NCBI RefSeq assembly: GCF_030385785.1
Contig: NZ_JAUEDK010000012.1
Location: 34,595 to 98,594 of the forward strand
Length of the DNA: 64,000 nucleotides
Direction of reading: 5' to 3'
Source of the DNA: Crenobacter oryzisoli
Lineage (GTDB): Bacteria > Pseudomonadota > Gammaproteobacteria > Burkholderiales > Chromobacteriaceae
The position numbers and the translations under genes are program-made. Numbering within the stretch: position 1 is the stretch's first letter; each line of letters starts with the position of its first letter. Below are positions 48,179 to 56,802 of the stretch, piece by piece. The notes beneath the pieces were generated by a model. The model had not been told where the DNA came from. It was given only the letters and a program-made list of their open reading frames with translations, and made no database searches.

Positions 48179-49597
48179 ATGGCCACCCTCAAGAAAAAGT
48201 ACGCGGAAGCGAAGAAGGTGGGAGGAGGGTACCACGCGCAGGTGTTGTTGCCGCGCTCAGAGCTCATCGCGGCTGGCAAGGCGACGCGCACGGCAGTGCC
48301 GCGTGAGAGCCACGCCGAGTGGAGTCCCTCAGCCAAACGCCGCGATCCCGTTGACGTGCTGGAAGAGTCCAACCGCGAGCGACTCGCCGAACTGGTTCCG
48401 ATCCGCTACGGGCGCATGTTGCGCAGCGCTTTCACTTTCCTGCGTGGCTCCGCAGGGCTGATGGCTTACGACCTGTCTAACACGCCCACCTCTGGCATTC
48501 GGGTGCAAGCCTGTGGGGATTGTCATCTTTTGAATTTCGGCCTGTTCGCCACCCCCGAGCGTAATCTGATCTTCGACATCAACGATTTCGATGAAACGCT
48601 TCCCGCGCCGTGGGAGTGGGATGTCAAACGTCTGGCGGCCAGTTTTGCGGTCGCTGCACGCGATGACAACCTCTCCGACAAGGATGCTGAGGCTTGCGCG
48701 ATTGAGTGCGTGCGCGCTTATCGGGAGCGCATGCGGATGTATTCAAAGATGAGTCCGCTGGAAGTGTGGTATCACCGTCTCGATGTGCAAACGCTTATCG
48801 ACATGGCGCCGGGTGCCGAGGCAAAAAAGAGGCGGGAAGCTTTTGCCGAAAAGGCGCGTAGCCGTGTAGGGGAATATCTGGCGCCCAAGATTGTGGAGTC
48901 GGTAGAGGGGCATCGCCGCCTCGTCGATCAACCGCCGGTGCTCTTCCATATGACGGAAACGAACCAGGTGAAAGTAATTCATGATGCGCTGGAAGCTTAT
49001 CGCCTATCTTTGCCAGATGAGCGGCGTTGCCTCTTCGACAACTACCGTCTGGCAGACATAGCGGTGAAGGTAGTCGGCATCGGCAGCGTAGGAACACGCT
49101 GTCTTGTCGGGCTTTTTTTCTCCGCGGACGACCACCCGCTGCTTCTGCAATTCAAGGAAGCCTGTCCTTCCGTGCTTGAACCTTATGCAGGCAAGAGCCT
49201 CTACGACAATCACGGGCAACGTGTCGTCATCGGCCAGCGACTGATGCAGTCCTCCAGCGACATTTTTCTGGGCTGGACACATGGCCAGCGCGGCTTCCAT
49301 TACTTTGGACGCCAGTTGCGGGACATGAAATTTTCCCTCCCATTGGTCGGATTATCCGCAGAGATGCTCAAACGGTACGCCGAAGTGTGCGGTTGGACCC
49401 TGGCCCACGCTCATGCCAAATCGAGCTGGGCGGCCGCGTCATTGATTAGCGGCTACTTGGGCAAGTCCACCGTATTCGACGAGGCCATCGGCAAGTTTGC
49501 CTTGGCGTATGCGGCTCAGACTCTACTCGACCACACGTTGCTGGTGGCGGCGGTGAACCATGGTCGAGTCGAGGCGCTGATCGAGGAAGACTTATAA
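48179..49597 (+). CDS. DUF2252 family protein
   Basis: 472-residue soluble protein of the DUF2252 family, which has a kinase-like (aminoglycoside-phosphotransferase-like) fold; no activity is established. Visible motifs: YGRMLRSAFTFLRGSAGLMAYDL near 75-97, GDCHLLNFG near 114-122, FDINDFDET near 133-141 and the WDVKRLAAS helix after it, and LAHAHAKS near the C-terminus. ATG 48179 is preferred because AGGAG lies eight bases upstream; ATG 48161 is possible. It lies alone in the island. Confidence 0.85.
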   Translation: MATLKKKYAEAKKVGGGYHAQVLLPRSELIAAGKATRTAVPRESHAEWSPSAKRRDPVDVLEESNRERLAELVPIRYGRMLRSAFTFLRGSAGLMAYDLSNTPTSGIRVQACGDCHLLNFGLFATPERNLIFDINDFDETLPAPWEWDVKRLAASFAVAARDDNLSDKDAEACAIECVRAYRERMRMYSKMSPLEVWYHRLDVQTLIDMAPGAEAKKRREAFAEKARSRVGEYLAPKIVESVEGHRRLVDQPPVLFHMTETNQVKVIHDALEAYRLSLPDERRCLFDNYRLADIAVKVVGIGSVGTRCLVGLFFSADDHPLLLQFKEACPSVLEPYAGKSLYDNHGQRVVIGQRLMQSSSDIFLGWTHGQRGFHYFGRQLRDMKFSLPLVGLSAEMLKRYAEVCGWTLAHAHAKSSWAAASLISGYLGKSTVFDEAIGKFALAYAAQTLLDHTLLVAAVNHGRVEALIEEDL

Positions 49598-49919
49598 AGT
49601 TAATCTTGCTTCGATACCGAGCATTAGAACAGTGCATGAAGCTGATCGGCGCTGTTACGGAAATCGGCGCAGGGAGCCGCCCTGCTGTTCTACCAAGCCC
49701 GCAGCAGGGGGCATATCTGCACCAGCCAGTACCGAGTGAAGCACTGCGCTCACTCAGCGCGGTTTGTTGATGATCTGGTGGACAGGATGGGACAAGGCAG
49801 GAAAACGTAGCGGCAGGTGCGTGCGTATGCCTGAGTTCAGCGACGCGGCCCCCCGGTTCTGCCTGACCGTCCAATGCCTGCCCGGCCACCATTGAATGGC
49901 AATGCCTAGCGGAGTCACG
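49598..49919. other. Gap between DUF2252 and lipoprotein genes
   Basis: 320 bases without a supported gene, containing only short frames of poor quality. A likely ribosome site (GCGGAG) for the next gene is at its right end. Confidence 0.4.
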
Positions 49920-51026
49920 ATGGGAACTCGATCGTACTTACCGGTAAAGCGGAGGGTGTTTGCTGCCGTGGCTGCCATGGCGATGGCCCTCGCTATTTCG
50001 GGCTGCGCCAGCATGGGCCCAGGAACGATTGGCCGAGACCGCTTCGATTACGATCACGCGATCAACCATTCCTGGAAGCAGATGATGCTGCTCAATCTGG
50101 TCAAGATGCGTTACGGGGACACACCGATGTTTCTGGATGTCGCCTCGATCACCAACTCCTACACGCTTGAGGCGCAGGTCAGCTTGGGCAGTACATGGGC
50201 ATCTGGCAGTTCTGTGGCGTTCGACTCCACGGCCTTAGGGGGCTCGGGACATTACGCCGATAAGCCCACCATCACTTACAACCCCCTGAGCGGTGATCGC
50301 TTCACCCGCAGCTTGATGACCCCTATCGCTCCCGGGGTTGTGCTCTCTCTGATCCAGTCCGGCTATGCGGCAGACTTCATCATGCAGTTGCTGGTCAGCT
50401 CCGCCAACGGGGTGCAGAACCGCTTCGGAGCGGGAGCGCGGGCGAGGGGGGCCGATCCGGAGTTCCTGACACTCTGTGCGGCATTGCGTCGGGTTCAGGC
50501 CTCTGGGGCCGTGGGTATGCGGATCGACAAGACAAAGGGCGCTGAATTGGTTGTGCTGATCCTGAACCGGAAGAAGATGACGTCGGCACTTCAGCAGGAC
50601 AGACAGACCGTACGAGAGATCCTCGGCATCCGCCAAAGCCTCAATGAATTTCACGTGGTCTACGGCTCGGCCCCCGCAAACGACACGGAACTTGCGCTGG
50701 TCACCCGCTCTATGCTGGAAATCCTGATGGATATTGCGGCTTCTATCGAGGTGCCCGATGCGATGGTGGCCGAAGGCCGGGTGCTCAAAACGGCAGTTTT
50801 CGATACAGACCCGGTCGATGGCTTCAAGCCCCTCGTCCGAATCCACAGCGGGCGCGACAAGCCGGACGATGCCATTGTGGCCGTGCCATACCGCAATTAC
50901 TGGTACTGGATCGACGATCGGGACTTCAGGTCTAAATTGGGCTTTACGGCGCTGATGATGATTTTTTCGCTGACGGATACTGGACCTGCGAAGGGGCAGC
51001 CGATCATTACCATCCCGGCAGGTTGA
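49920..51026 (+). CDS. Hypothetical lipoprotein
   Basis: 368-residue protein with a lipoprotein signal: basic start, hydrophobic core (VFAAVAAMAMALAIS) and lipobox ISGC with Cys near residue 29. After that comes a mixed soluble domain starting GPGTIGRDRFDYDHAINHSWKQMMLLNLVKMRYGD, and a C-terminal part ending KGQPIITIPAG. I do not recognise a named family. The ribosome site GGAG before ATG 49920 decides the start; the frame is open from 49896. Probably anchored in the outer membrane. Confidence 0.75.
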   Translation: MGTRSYLPVKRRVFAAVAAMAMALAISGCASMGPGTIGRDRFDYDHAINHSWKQMMLLNLVKMRYGDTPMFLDVASITNSYTLEAQVSLGSTWASGSSVAFDSTALGGSGHYADKPTITYNPLSGDRFTRSLMTPIAPGVVLSLIQSGYAADFIMQLLVSSANGVQNRFGAGARARGADPEFLTLCAALRRVQASGAVGMRIDKTKGAELVVLILNRKKMTSALQQDRQTVREILGIRQSLNEFHVVYGSAPANDTELALVTRSMLEILMDIAASIEVPDAMVAEGRVLKTAVFDTDPVDGFKPLVRIHSGRDKPDDAIVAVPYRNYWYWIDDRDFRSKLGFTALMMIFSLTDTGPAKGQPIITIPAG

Positions 51027-51323
51027 TCTGAATGAGCTGGCGCAGGCCGGTGTCGCCAGTATTGGTCCGTTCGATGATGAGTTTCTCGGTCGAAGTGTAC
51101 CGCAGCCAGAAACGCTGCATTATCTCTTAGGTACAGGGCAGGAGAATGAAGAGCGCTGTGCAATAGTGCCACTTTGTGGGCGTCTTTGATGCTATGAATT
51201 AGCTTAGCAATTTTCTCTCTGCAGATTGATGGATTGCCAAACAGAACCGGCCTATTGCATTCGGGAGAGTAGTGGGCTTCTGCCCAATGGTTGAAACAAG
51301 TCTCTAACGAATAGGAGATGTCC
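51027..51323. other. Gap upstream of Spy-like gene
   Basis: About 300 bases, AT-richer than the surroundings, with no supported gene. AGGAG (51313-51317) at its right end is the ribosome site of the next gene. Confidence 0.4.
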
Positions 51324-51902
51324 ATGAGAAACACTAAACCATTCACGCGGCTTGCAGCATCGGTATTGGCGATAGCGTTAACCGCCGCGATGCCAAGCGT
51401 CCTGGCTGCTCAGCCAGAGGCATCCAGATCTTCAGACAGTGGGAGATGGGGTCATGGTATGGGCCCCGGTATGATGGGAGGCCACGGTGGCGGCTATGGC
51501 ATGGGCCCTGGGATGATGGGAGGCTATGGCGGCGGCGGCATGGGGCCGGGAATGATGGGGGGCCCTGGCATGGGGCCTGGCATGATGGGCTCTTATGGTT
51601 GGGGCCGCGGCCTGGATTTGACCAAAGAACAGCAGTCCAAGATCAATAAAATCCAGGATGAAACCCGTAGGTCTCATTGGGCGCTGATGGGGGAGATGCA
51701 GGACCAACAAGCCAAGCTGCGTGACCTGTATGCGGACCCCAAACCCGACAAGGCTGCGATCGATGCGGCCAACAAGACCTACGAGCAACTTCAGCAAAAG
51801 ATGTACAACACATCGGTCGACGCGCGTAAGCGCATCGATGCTGTTTTGACCAAAAAGCAGCAGGACAAACTGCGCAGCTATTGGGAAGGCGGGGGCTGGT
51901 AA
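51324..51902 (+). CDS. Periplasmic Spy/CpxP-like protein with Gly-Met repeats
   Basis: 192-residue exported protein. Signal peptide about 1-29 (ending VLA-AQ), then a Gly/Met-rich segment (about 40-90) with four copies of MGPGMMG, then a helical Spy/CpxP-like domain with LTKEQQSKINKIQDETR and LTKKQQDKLR, the paired LTxxQ-type motifs of this superfamily. Such proteins act as periplasmic chaperones or metal-stress proteins; the Met-rich repeats could bind Cu(I)/Ag(I). ATG 51324 is six bases after AGGAG; ATG 51318 is too close to it. Confidence 0.8.
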   Translation: MRNTKPFTRLAASVLAIALTAAMPSVLAAQPEASRSSDSGRWGHGMGPGMMGGHGGGYGMGPGMMGGYGGGGMGPGMMGGPGMGPGMMGSYGWGRGLDLTKEQQSKINKIQDETRRSHWALMGEMQDQQAKLRDLYADPKPDKAAIDAANKTYEQLQQKMYNTSVDARKRIDAVLTKKQQDKLRSYWEGGGW

Positions 51903-52245
51903 GCCTAGTGGGGATGTGAATGCAGGTGCCCCTGGTCGGTACGGGTTTGCTCATAGGCTCGGCTTGCCATGTACAGCCAGGCGCCGCACCTGCAGTAATG
52001 TCTCCCTGAGGCAAGGCGGCGATATCACCCAAGGCGCGCCGAAAGGCGCAATGTCGATGCGATGGGTGGCTTTGCAAGGAGCGACATGTTCTTGAGGGCT
52101 TGGCCTGCGCTGAATGCGTGGCTGTAGAATGCTGACTGGTCGGGACCAGAAAATCCTGTCCCCATTTTGTCCCGCTCAGGGGGCAAGACATGCTGGTTTT
52201 TGAAAGTTTTATAAAAACAAAGTGGTTAAATTGATGACTGTTATC
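51903..52245. other. Right end of the island, non-coding
   Basis: About 340 bases with no supported gene. It holds the right TGTCCC-N3-TTTGTCCC motif (52157-52173) and an AT-rich stretch (52197-52240) just before the moaC remnant. Confidence 0.45.
52157..52173 (+). other. Candidate integrase arm site, right
   Basis: TGTCCCCATTTTGTCCC, 73 bases before the displaced moaC 3' end. Same orientation and internal spacing as the left site at 47143. Confidence 0.4.
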
Positions 52246-52358
52246 CCGTTGGCCGCCTACGATAGCTGCAAGGCGGTGGATCTTGGCATGGAGAGCGGTG
52301 GTGCGCGCCTGCTGACGAAGGAAGGTGGCAAGTCCGGCCACGGGAAGGGTGACGAATG
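52246..52358 (+). pseudogene. Displaced 3' end of moaC
   Basis: Reads [40 protein letters not shown], aligning with the last 37 residues of MoaC ([35 protein letters not shown]). The longest identical run is GGCAAGTCCGGCCAC (15 bp). Its stop overlaps the ATG of the ParB-like gene, as expected if moaC and that gene once formed an operon. No start or upstream moaC sequence remains. Confidence 0.8.
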
Positions 52359-53069
52359 AGGCGCTTGGTGCTGGCGCTGCTGCTGGGGCTTTTGGGCAAC
52401 CTTGCGTCGGCCGAGACATTGCCGGCGTGCACGCCGCAGAGCGCGGTCGGCAGCCGCTGCGAAGTGCCGCTGGTGCAGCTGCATCCGACCCAGCCCGGCG
52501 TTGGCCTGATGCAGGTGGCCGACGAGCGCGCCAGGCTGGCCAAGCGGGCCGGCAAGGACTCGCCCGAGGCTTTCCAGACCTATCTGATCAAGAAGCGCAT
52601 CCCTATCGTGATCGGCCCCGACGGTGGCTTTTACCTGGTCGACCGCCACCACCTGAGCCGTGCGCTGTGGGATAACGGCGTGCGCCAAGTACCGGCGGAG
52701 ATCGAGGGCCGACTCGCCGATGCGGCCGGCTTCTGGCCGACGATGCAGGCGCGCCACTGGGCGTGGCTGAAAGACGAACACGGCAAGGCGCTCGATCCGG
52801 CGACGCTGCCGGCGACTATCGCGGCGTTGCCCGACTACCCATATCGCTCGCTGGCCGGCTACGCGGAGCACGCTGGTTTGTTCCGCAAGGACGGCCAGGT
52901 GTACTTCATCGAGTTCGCCTGGGCGCAGTACCTGGGCGAGCAGCTCGGCTGGCGCCCGATCGAGCGCGCCACGCTGCCCGCCACGCTCGAGGCGGCACGC
53001 GCCGCCGCCTGCGCCCCGGCGGCCGCCGATCTGCCCGGCTACTCGGGGGCGGTTTGCCCTACACATTGA
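52356..53069 (+). CDS. Exported ParB-like (ParBc_2) protein
   Basis: 237-residue protein with a signal peptide (about 1-20, ending SA-ETLPAC) followed by a ParB-like nuclease-fold domain of the ParBc_2 type: LVQLHPTQPGVGLMQVADE near 42-60 and IVIGPDGGFYLVDRHHLSRAL near 85-105, the ParB-type GxxxxxDRHH core. Its role is unknown; the signal peptide suggests a periplasmic place. ATG overlaps the moaC-remnant stop, so it was probably coupled to moaC before the island arrived. Confidence 0.82.
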   Translation: MRRLVLALLLGLLGNLASAETLPACTPQSAVGSRCEVPLVQLHPTQPGVGLMQVADERARLAKRAGKDSPEAFQTYLIKKRIPIVIGPDGGFYLVDRHHLSRALWDNGVRQVPAEIEGRLADAAGFWPTMQARHWAWLKDEHGKALDPATLPATIAALPDYPYRSLAGYAEHAGLFRKDGQVYFIEFAWAQYLGEQLGWRPIERATLPATLEAARAAACAPAAADLPGYSGAVCPTH

Positions 53070-53085
53070 CGCGCCGGTTGCATGA

Positions 53086-53112
53086 AAAAGGCCCGCCGAA
53101 GCGGGCCTCGTT
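53086..53112. terminator. Bidirectional terminator
   Basis: Stem AGGCCCGC/GCGGGCCT with a CGAA loop; five T follow it on the minus strand and TTT on the plus strand. It separates the convergent ParB-like and CHM-isomerase genes. Confidence 0.8.
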
Positions 53113-53148
53113 TGGCCAGAGCAGGCCGAATCGGCGGCCGCAGCGGCG

Positions 53149-53505
53149 CTAGAGTACGCGCTTGGCGTAGCACTCCTTGTCCAGTTCCCGCACTTCGACC
53201 GACACCTGCAGCGGCCGTTGCGCGGTCTCGTCCAGTACCGTTTCGGCGCTGGCGAGCAGCGCCTCGGCCAATTTCCGGCGTACCTCGATCGACCGACCCG
53301 ACAGCAGCGCCACCTCGATGTGCACGAAGCGGTCGGGCGCGCCGTCGCCGACCAGCACGGTGTCGAGCGCGACCGCACGGCTTTTGATGTCGGTCGCGCT
53401 GAACAGGCCGCTGGCGATCAGCGTGCGGTTGAGGGCCTTGAGCAGCTCGCGGGGTGCGAGGTCGTCGGCGAGCTCGGTGCAATATTCGACAGTGAGGTGC
53501 GGCAT
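53149..53505 (-). CDS. 5-carboxymethyl-2-hydroxymuconate delta-isomerase family protein
   Basis: 118-residue protein of the CHMI/macrophage-inhibitory-factor fold. It starts MPHLTVEY, giving the catalytic Pro at position 2 after Met removal, and has RFVHIEVALLSGRS in the middle. In homoprotocatechuate degradation the enzyme isomerises CHM; no other genes of that pathway are nearby, so the actual substrate is uncertain. Confidence 0.85.
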   Translation of the reverse strand: MPHLTVEYCTELADDLAPRELLKALNRTLIASGLFSATDIKSRAVALDTVLVGDGAPDRFVHIEVALLSGRSIEVRRKLAEALLASAETVLDETAQRPLQVSVEVRELDKECYAKRVL

Positions 53506-53530
53506 GGGGTGTTCTCCTTCGGATCAGGAA

Positions 53531-54421
53531 TCAATCGTGCAGGTCGGTCAGCACGGTGCGTTGCGGGTCGGCCTCGCGGCTGATCAGCAGCACCGCGAGC
53601 AGGATCAGTGCGCCGCCGGCCAGTTGTGTCGCTGACAGCGCCTCGCCGAGCAGCGGCCAGGCCAGTGCCAGTGTCACTACCGGTTCCAGCGTGGATAGCA
53701 CCGCGGCGCGTGCTGCGCCGATCTTGCCGAGACCGGCGAGGAACAGCGCCAGCGCGACCACGGTGCACAGCAGCGCCATTCCCAGCACCGCCGCCCAGCC
53801 ATGCCAGCTTGCCGGGCCGTGGAAGCCCGCGCCCACGACCAGCGCACCGTTGCTGGCGGCGGCGGCGAGGATCACGACCGCAGCGGCGGGGAGTGCCGGT
53901 GCCCCGGTGGCAAAGCGGCTGCCGGCCAGGATGTACAGCGAGTAGAGCAGGGCGGTGGAGAGGCCGAGCACGAGGCCCAGCGGCTGCGTCGACAGATCCT
54001 GGCCGACGGTGATCGCTAACCCTGCCAGCGCCAGGAGCAGGGCAACCAGACGATGGCGGGTGAGCTTTTCCTTTAGCCACAGCGTCGACAGCAGCAGCAC
54101 CACCGCCGGATACAGGTAGAACAGTAGCGCCACCGTGCCGGCCGAGGCGAAGCGCAGGGCGTTGAAATAGCAGAGCGAACTGGCGGTGTAGCCGAGCCCG
54201 CCCATCAGGATCAGCGCCAGCAGGGTGCGGCCGCGCGGCCAGGGCTGGCGCTGCCAGATGAGCCAGGGCAGCAGCAAGGCGCCGGCCAGAAAGAAGCGCA
54301 GGAACAACAGAGTGCTGGCACTGACGCCGTCGGCGTAGGCATAGCGGGCCAGGATCGCCATGCTGCCGAAGGCGGCGGCCGAGGCGAGCACTTGCAGGGA
54401 ACCGGTGAGGCGGGTCGACAT
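53531..54421 (-). CDS. EamA/DMT-superfamily exporter
   Basis: 296-residue protein with ten predicted membrane helices in two EamA repeats, the drug/metabolite transporter pattern (first repeat FGSMAILARYAY, FFLAGALLLPWL; second repeat GAALP-rich with LEPVVTLALAWPLLGEALS). Substrate unknown. It lies 25 bases upstream of the CHMI-family gene on the same strand. Confidence 0.88.
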   Translation of the reverse strand: MSTRLTGSLQVLASAAAFGSMAILARYAYADGVSASTLLFLRFFLAGALLLPWLIWQRQPWPRGRTLLALILMGGLGYTASSLCYFNALRFASAGTVALLFYLYPAVVLLLSTLWLKEKLTRHRLVALLLALAGLAITVGQDLSTQPLGLVLGLSTALLYSLYILAGSRFATGAPALPAAAVVILAAAASNGALVVGAGFHGPASWHGWAAVLGMALLCTVVALALFLAGLGKIGAARAAVLSTLEPVVTLALAWPLLGEALSATQLAGGALILLAVLLISREADPQRTVLTDLHD

Positions 54422-54548
54422 GGGAAAACGGATGGAACGAAAGCGCCATTGTCGCCGAGCTTCACCTGCCTGTCATGGGCTGTGGGCATCCGTCTGCCCT
54501 CTGCAGATGACGCCGCCCCGCTGCGCGACTGGCCGCGGAGGCGTGTCC

Positions 54549-55052
54549 TTACTGTTTGGGTGCGGCGCGCAGCAGCGCCACGGCGGCGTTGCTGTCCAGC
54601 GGAGTACCGTTTTCGCAGAACAGGGTGCGCACGCGGCCGCGCAGTTCGTCGGGCAGCGGCTTCCAGTCCGCTTTCTGCGACTTGATCCAGCGGTGGTTGA
54701 CGGTGTCGCCGAACGCATAGGTCTTGTTCAGGCGGCCGCTGCAGCGCAGCCCTTCGTAGCTGAGGTTCTCGGCACCGGCCGGGCTCTTCACCTGCAGCAC
54801 GTAGCGGATCACATGGTCGGTGTCGATGCTCAGGCTCTTGGCGTCGATCGCCGCCTGGTTGGCGAAGGTGTTGGTGACGTAGAAGCCGACCCAGTCGGCC
54901 TGGGCGGGGTAGGTCGGCAGCGCGGTGTCGTTTTCCTGCCAGGGCTTGTCTTCGTCGAAGGCATAGTTCGAGTACTTCATCGTGTCCCTGGCGTAGCCGT
55001 GCAGGGCCAACAGCGACAGCGCGGTCGCGGCGATCAGGCGTTTCAAATGCAT
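54549..55052 (-). CDS. CNP1-like family protein
   Basis: 167-residue exported protein with a signal peptide of about 21 residues (ending GYA-RD). Mature part has WVGFYVTNTFANQAAIDAKSL and LRCSGRLNKTYAFGD, typical of the CNP1-like family known from Neisseria and relatives; function is not established. ATG 55052 begins directly at the signal peptide. Confidence 0.85.
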   Translation of the reverse strand: MHLKRLIAATALSLLALHGYARDTMKYSNYAFDEDKPWQENDTALPTYPAQADWVGFYVTNTFANQAAIDAKSLSIDTDHVIRYVLQVKSPAGAENLSYEGLRCSGRLNKTYAFGDTVNHRWIKSQKADWKPLPDELRGRVRTLFCENGTPLDSNAAVALLRAAPKQ

Positions 55053-55194
55053 CTCCCGTAGATCGGGCCGGTTGGGGCTTCGCCCCCCTCCGGCGTACAA
55101 TGGCAAACGTCCATTCTAGCGCGATTGGCCGGCCGGGCCGCGGGGTTCGGCTGACCGGCCAATCGACTCCGCGATCCTGAGGTATTCCATTGCC

Positions 55195-55425
55195 ATGCAG
55201 ACCGACCTACAGCTTGACCTTTCCGGGCTCAACTGCCCGCTGCCTATCCTGCGTGCCAAGAAGGCGCTGTCCGGCATGGAAAGCGGCACCGTGCTCGAGG
55301 TGATCGCCACCGACCCCGGCGCGCCGCGCGACTTCGAGGCGTTCTGCCGCCAGACCGGCAATGCGCTGCTGGAATCGAGCACCACGGCCGAGGGGAAGTT
55401 CCGGATGGTGCTGCGTCGTAAGTGA
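55195..55425 (+). CDS. TusA-family sulfurtransferase
   Basis: 76-residue protein with the TusA CPxP motif (GLNCPLPILRAKKAL; Cys14) and the usual two-layer fold. It moves persulfide sulfur in tRNA thiolation or other sulfur relays. It sits 55 bases upstream of pyrC in the same direction. Confidence 0.92.
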   Translation: MQTDLQLDLSGLNCPLPILRAKKALSGMESGTVLEVIATDPGAPRDFEAFCRQTGNALLESSTTAEGKFRMVLRRK

Positions 55426-55480
55426 TATTGATATAACGTAACATTTTTTCGATTTTTCGATCGTCTACCGAGGAATTGCC

Positions 55481-56509
55481 GTGCAATTGACCCTGATCCG
55501 CCCCGACGACTGGCACCTGCACCTGCGCGACGGCGCGGCGCTGTCGGCGGTGCTGCCCGACACCTGCCGTCAGATGGGCCGCGCCATTGTGATGCCTAAC
55601 CTGAAGCCGCCGGTCACCACGCTGGCGCAGGCTGAAGCCTATCGCGAGCGCATCCTGGCTGCCCGTCCGGCCGGCTCGCGCTTCGAGCCGCTGATGACGC
55701 TGTACCTGACCGATAACACCCCGGCCAGCGAGATCCGCGCCGCCAAGGCCTCCGGCATCGTGCACGGCGTCAAGCTGTACCCGGCCGGTGCTACCACCAA
55801 TTCCGACGCCGGCGTGACCAGCATCGACAAGGCGATGCCGGCGCTGGAAGCGATGGCCGAGGTCGGTATGCCGTTGTTGGTGCACGGCGAGGTCACCGAC
55901 CCGGCGATCGACATCTTCGATCGCGAGGCGGTGTTCATCGAGCAGGTATTCGAGCCGCTGGTCGCCCGCCTGCCGGAGCTGCGCGTGGTGTTCGAGCACA
56001 TCACCACCAAGGACGCCGCCGAATACGTGGCCAGGGCTTCTGCCAACATCGCCGCCACGGTGACCGCCCACCACCTGCTGATGAACCGCAATGCGCTGTT
56101 TGTCGGCGGCATCCGCCCGCATCACTACTGCCTGCCGGTACTGAAGCGCGAGCTGCACCGCCAGGCGCTGGTGAAGGCGGTGACTTCCGGCTCCGACCGC
56201 TTCTTCCTCGGCACCGACAGTGCGCCGCACGCCAAGGGTGCCAAGGAGGCCGCTTGCGGCTGCGCCGGTATGTACACCGCTCACGCTGCGATCGAGCTGT
56301 ATGCCGAAGCCTTCGAGGCGGCCGGTGCGCTCGACAAGCTGGAGGCGTTCGCCAGCCTGAACGGCCCGGCGTTCTACCGCCTGCCGGTCAACAGCGACAC
56401 GATCACGCTGGTGAAGGAGCCGCGGACGGTGGCTGATGAACTCAGCTACGGCGAGGAAGTACTGGTGCCGCTGCGCGCCGGCGAGATGATCGGCTGGCAG
56501 CTGCGCTGA
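55481..56509 (+). CDS. pyrC: Dihydroorotase
   Basis: 342-residue zinc amidohydrolase of pyrimidine synthesis, class II. The HLH metal site is His12 and His14 ([10 protein letters not shown]), the carboxylated lysine lies in [14 protein letters not shown] near 98, further His ligands in LVHGE and EHITT, and the catalytic Asp in GTDSAPH near 250. Full length. Confidence 0.97.
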   Translation: MQLTLIRPDDWHLHLRDGAALSAVLPDTCRQMGRAIVMPNLKPPVTTLAQAEAYRERILAARPAGSRFEPLMTLYLTDNTPASEIRAAKASGIVHGVKLYPAGATTNSDAGVTSIDKAMPALEAMAEVGMPLLVHGEVTDPAIDIFDREAVFIEQVFEPLVARLPELRVVFEHITTKDAAEYVARASANIAATVTAHHLLMNRNALFVGGIRPHHYCLPVLKRELHRQALVKAVTSGSDRFFLGTDSAPHAKGAKEAACGCAGMYTAHAAIELYAEAFEAAGALDKLEAFASLNGPAFYRLPVNSDTITLVKEPRTVADELSYGEEVLVPLRAGEMIGWQLR

Positions 56510-56530
56510 TCTGGTCTAGTTGCCATCGAC

Positions 56531-56560
56531 AACGCCCGCCTTGTGCGGGCGTTTTTGTTT
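56531..56560 (+). terminator. Intrinsic terminator of pyrC
   Basis: Stem ACGCCCGC/GCGGGCGT followed by TTTTTGTTT, 22 bases past the stop codon. Confidence 0.9.
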
Positions 56561-56733
56561 GCCGGGCTGGCAGGGCGGGCTGTGTTGTGGATAAATCCAT
56601 CATCTGCCGGTTGCCTGTGGATAAGCAGGCAAACGGGCGCAGCGGGGTGGTGCGCGGACATCCGGCTGCTTGGTCTTGCCAGGGTCCTGTCCACAGAAGG
56701 CCGGCTCAGGTCTGGCCGTAGCTGGGCCGCGCG
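56561..56733. other. Intergenic stretch with DnaA-box-like words
   Basis: Convergent gap between pyrC and the LysE gene. It contains two TGTGGATAA words (about 56585 and 56616) and TGTCCACAG (about 56688), which resemble DnaA boxes but are too loosely arranged and too few to call an origin. Confidence 0.3.
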
Positions 56734-56770
56734 CAAAAACAAAATGCCCGGATCGGGATCGATCCGGGCA
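56734..56770 (-). terminator. Intrinsic terminator of the LysE-family gene
   Basis: On the minus strand arms TGCCCGGATC and GATCCGGGCA with a 6-base loop, followed by TTTTGTTTTTG. Confidence 0.85.
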
Positions 56771-56802
56771 GGGCAGGCTATGGGCGATTGATTCGTCGCG
56801 TC

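Larger units (their letters stand above)
47035..52245. mobile_element. Putative integrated island in the moaC 3' end
   Basis: The segment begins at the stop codon of intact moaC and ends at a second, diverged moaC 3' end fused to a ParB-like gene. Near each end, inside the segment, is TGTCCC-N3-TTTGTCCC (47143-47159 and 52157-52173), same orientation and spacing, like integrase arm sites. Contents: IS5-type remnant, DUF2252 gene, lipoprotein gene, Spy-like gene; codon use and base composition look less GC-biased than in the flanks. No integrase gene is visible, so it would be a degenerate or trans-mobilised element. Boundaries and mobility are inferred. Confidence 0.55.

Noticed and set aside
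56585..56700. DnaA-box-like words suggesting a replication origin
   Set aside because: Only about three matches, no AT-rich unwinding region and no dnaA/dnaN/gyrB neighbours.
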